From assembly GCA_002011475.1 (NCBI GenBank), contig MTNP01000051.1, forward strand, positions 77,807 to 111,543: 33,737 bases of DNA, read 5' to 3'. Origin of the DNA: Dehalococcoides sp. JdFR-54. Its GTDB lineage: Bacteria > Chloroflexota > Dehalococcoidia > JdFR-54. A model generated the notes under the pieces. That model saw only the letters and a list, made by a program, of their open reading frames with translations. It was not told the DNA's origin and did not search any database. This document shows positions 33,611 through 33,737 of the stretch, in pieces. A program made the position numbers and the translations under genes. Numbering within the stretch: the first letter of the stretch is position 1; every line of letters starts with the position of its first letter.

Positions 33611-33737
33611 ATGGAAGTGGCTAAGCCGGGCTTTAGCGAGGAGCAGTCCCTGCTCCGGCAGGGCTACCGGCTCATCGCCGGCGTGGACGAGGTGGGGCGG
33701 GGGGCCCTGGCCGGCCCGGTCACGGCTGCCGCCGTTA
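33611..33737 (+). CDS. rnhB: Ribonuclease HII, N-terminal fragment (cut by window end)
   Basis: 42 residues visible from ATG 33611. [19 protein letters not shown] is the RNase HII active-site motif with the first catalytic Asp-Glu pair (DEVGRG). The short lead [15 protein letters not shown] is normal. The GGGGG upstream is ~11 bases from the ATG, a weak RBS; read-through coupling from mnmA is likely. The enzyme cleaves RNA in RNA-DNA hybrids and misincorporated ribonucleotides. Confidence 0.93.
   Translation, partial: MEVAKPGFSEEQSLLRQGYRLIAGVDEVGRGALAGPVTAAAV

Overview
The window is a gene-dense (about 95% coding), GC-rich bacterial chromosome segment with housekeeping and anaerobic central-metabolism genes. 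I see no phage, IS element, CRISPR array, tRNA or rRNA. Many GTG/TTG starts, the rplU-rpmA-rpmE-DUF1385 order, a MetV/MetF pair with an MvhD-type redox fusion, an aldehyde:ferredoxin oxidoreductase and an archaeal-type FBP aldolase/phosphatase suggest a strict anaerobe, perhaps an uncultured Chloroflexota (Dehalococcoidia-like) lineage. The lineage is inference. The FBPase, AOR and WL-type genes also occur in Firmicutes and archaea, but the ribosomal proteins are bacterial.

Layout. 1-4.2 kb: C-terminal part of SbcC; SpoIIM-family membrane protein (minus); acyl-CoA dehydrogenase followed by threonine aldolase. 4.2-7.0 kb (minus): panB followed by a dienoyl-CoA-reductase-like Fe-S flavoenzyme. 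7.2-9.5 kb: promoter, MBL-fold hydrolase, DRE-TIM (LeuA/HMGL-like) enzyme. 9.6-12.5 kb: purine-salvage operon (hpt, adenine deaminase) plus a P-loop kinase. 12.5-16.6 kb: AOR, leucyl aminopeptidase, UPF0173 MBL hydrolase. 16.6-20.5 kb: GltD-type flavoprotein fused to two 4Fe-4S clusters and an MvhD-like domain, then metV and metF. 20.5-22.3 kb: rplU (apparently leaderless), rpmA, rpmE, terminator, DUF1385 membrane protein. 22.3-23.9 kb (minus): pduO-type cobalamin adenosyltransferase, hisA, hisI. 24.0-29.5 kb: cobO-type adenosyltransferase, acyl-CoA mutase large subunit, FBP aldolase/phosphatase, rdgB, moaA, moaC. 29.5-31.7 kb: lower-GC module of a GT2 glycosyltransferase, a small winged-helix regulator with a perfect 26-bp palindromic operator, and a GH130 glycosidase/phosphorylase. 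31.7-33.7 kb: tmk, mnmA, 5' end of rnhB.

How it fits together. MetF/MetV with the flavin/Fe-S/MvhD fusion looks like a compact, possibly electron-bifurcating or ferredoxin-linked methylene-tetrahydrofolate reductase of the methyl branch of the Wood-Ljungdahl pathway. MoaA/MoaC could supply the pterin of the AOR. Two unrelated cobalamin adenosyltransferases diverge next to a B12-dependent mutase. Its substrate-pocket residues (Phe84/Gln202) are those of isobutyryl-CoA mutase, not methylmalonyl-CoA mutase. No B12-binding small subunit is present here. hpt and ade together convert adenine to hypoxanthine to IMP.

Several transcription units have near-consensus sigma70-type promoters with 17-bp spacers. 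At rplU and hpt these sit so close to the start codon that leaderless or nearly leaderless mRNAs are predicted.
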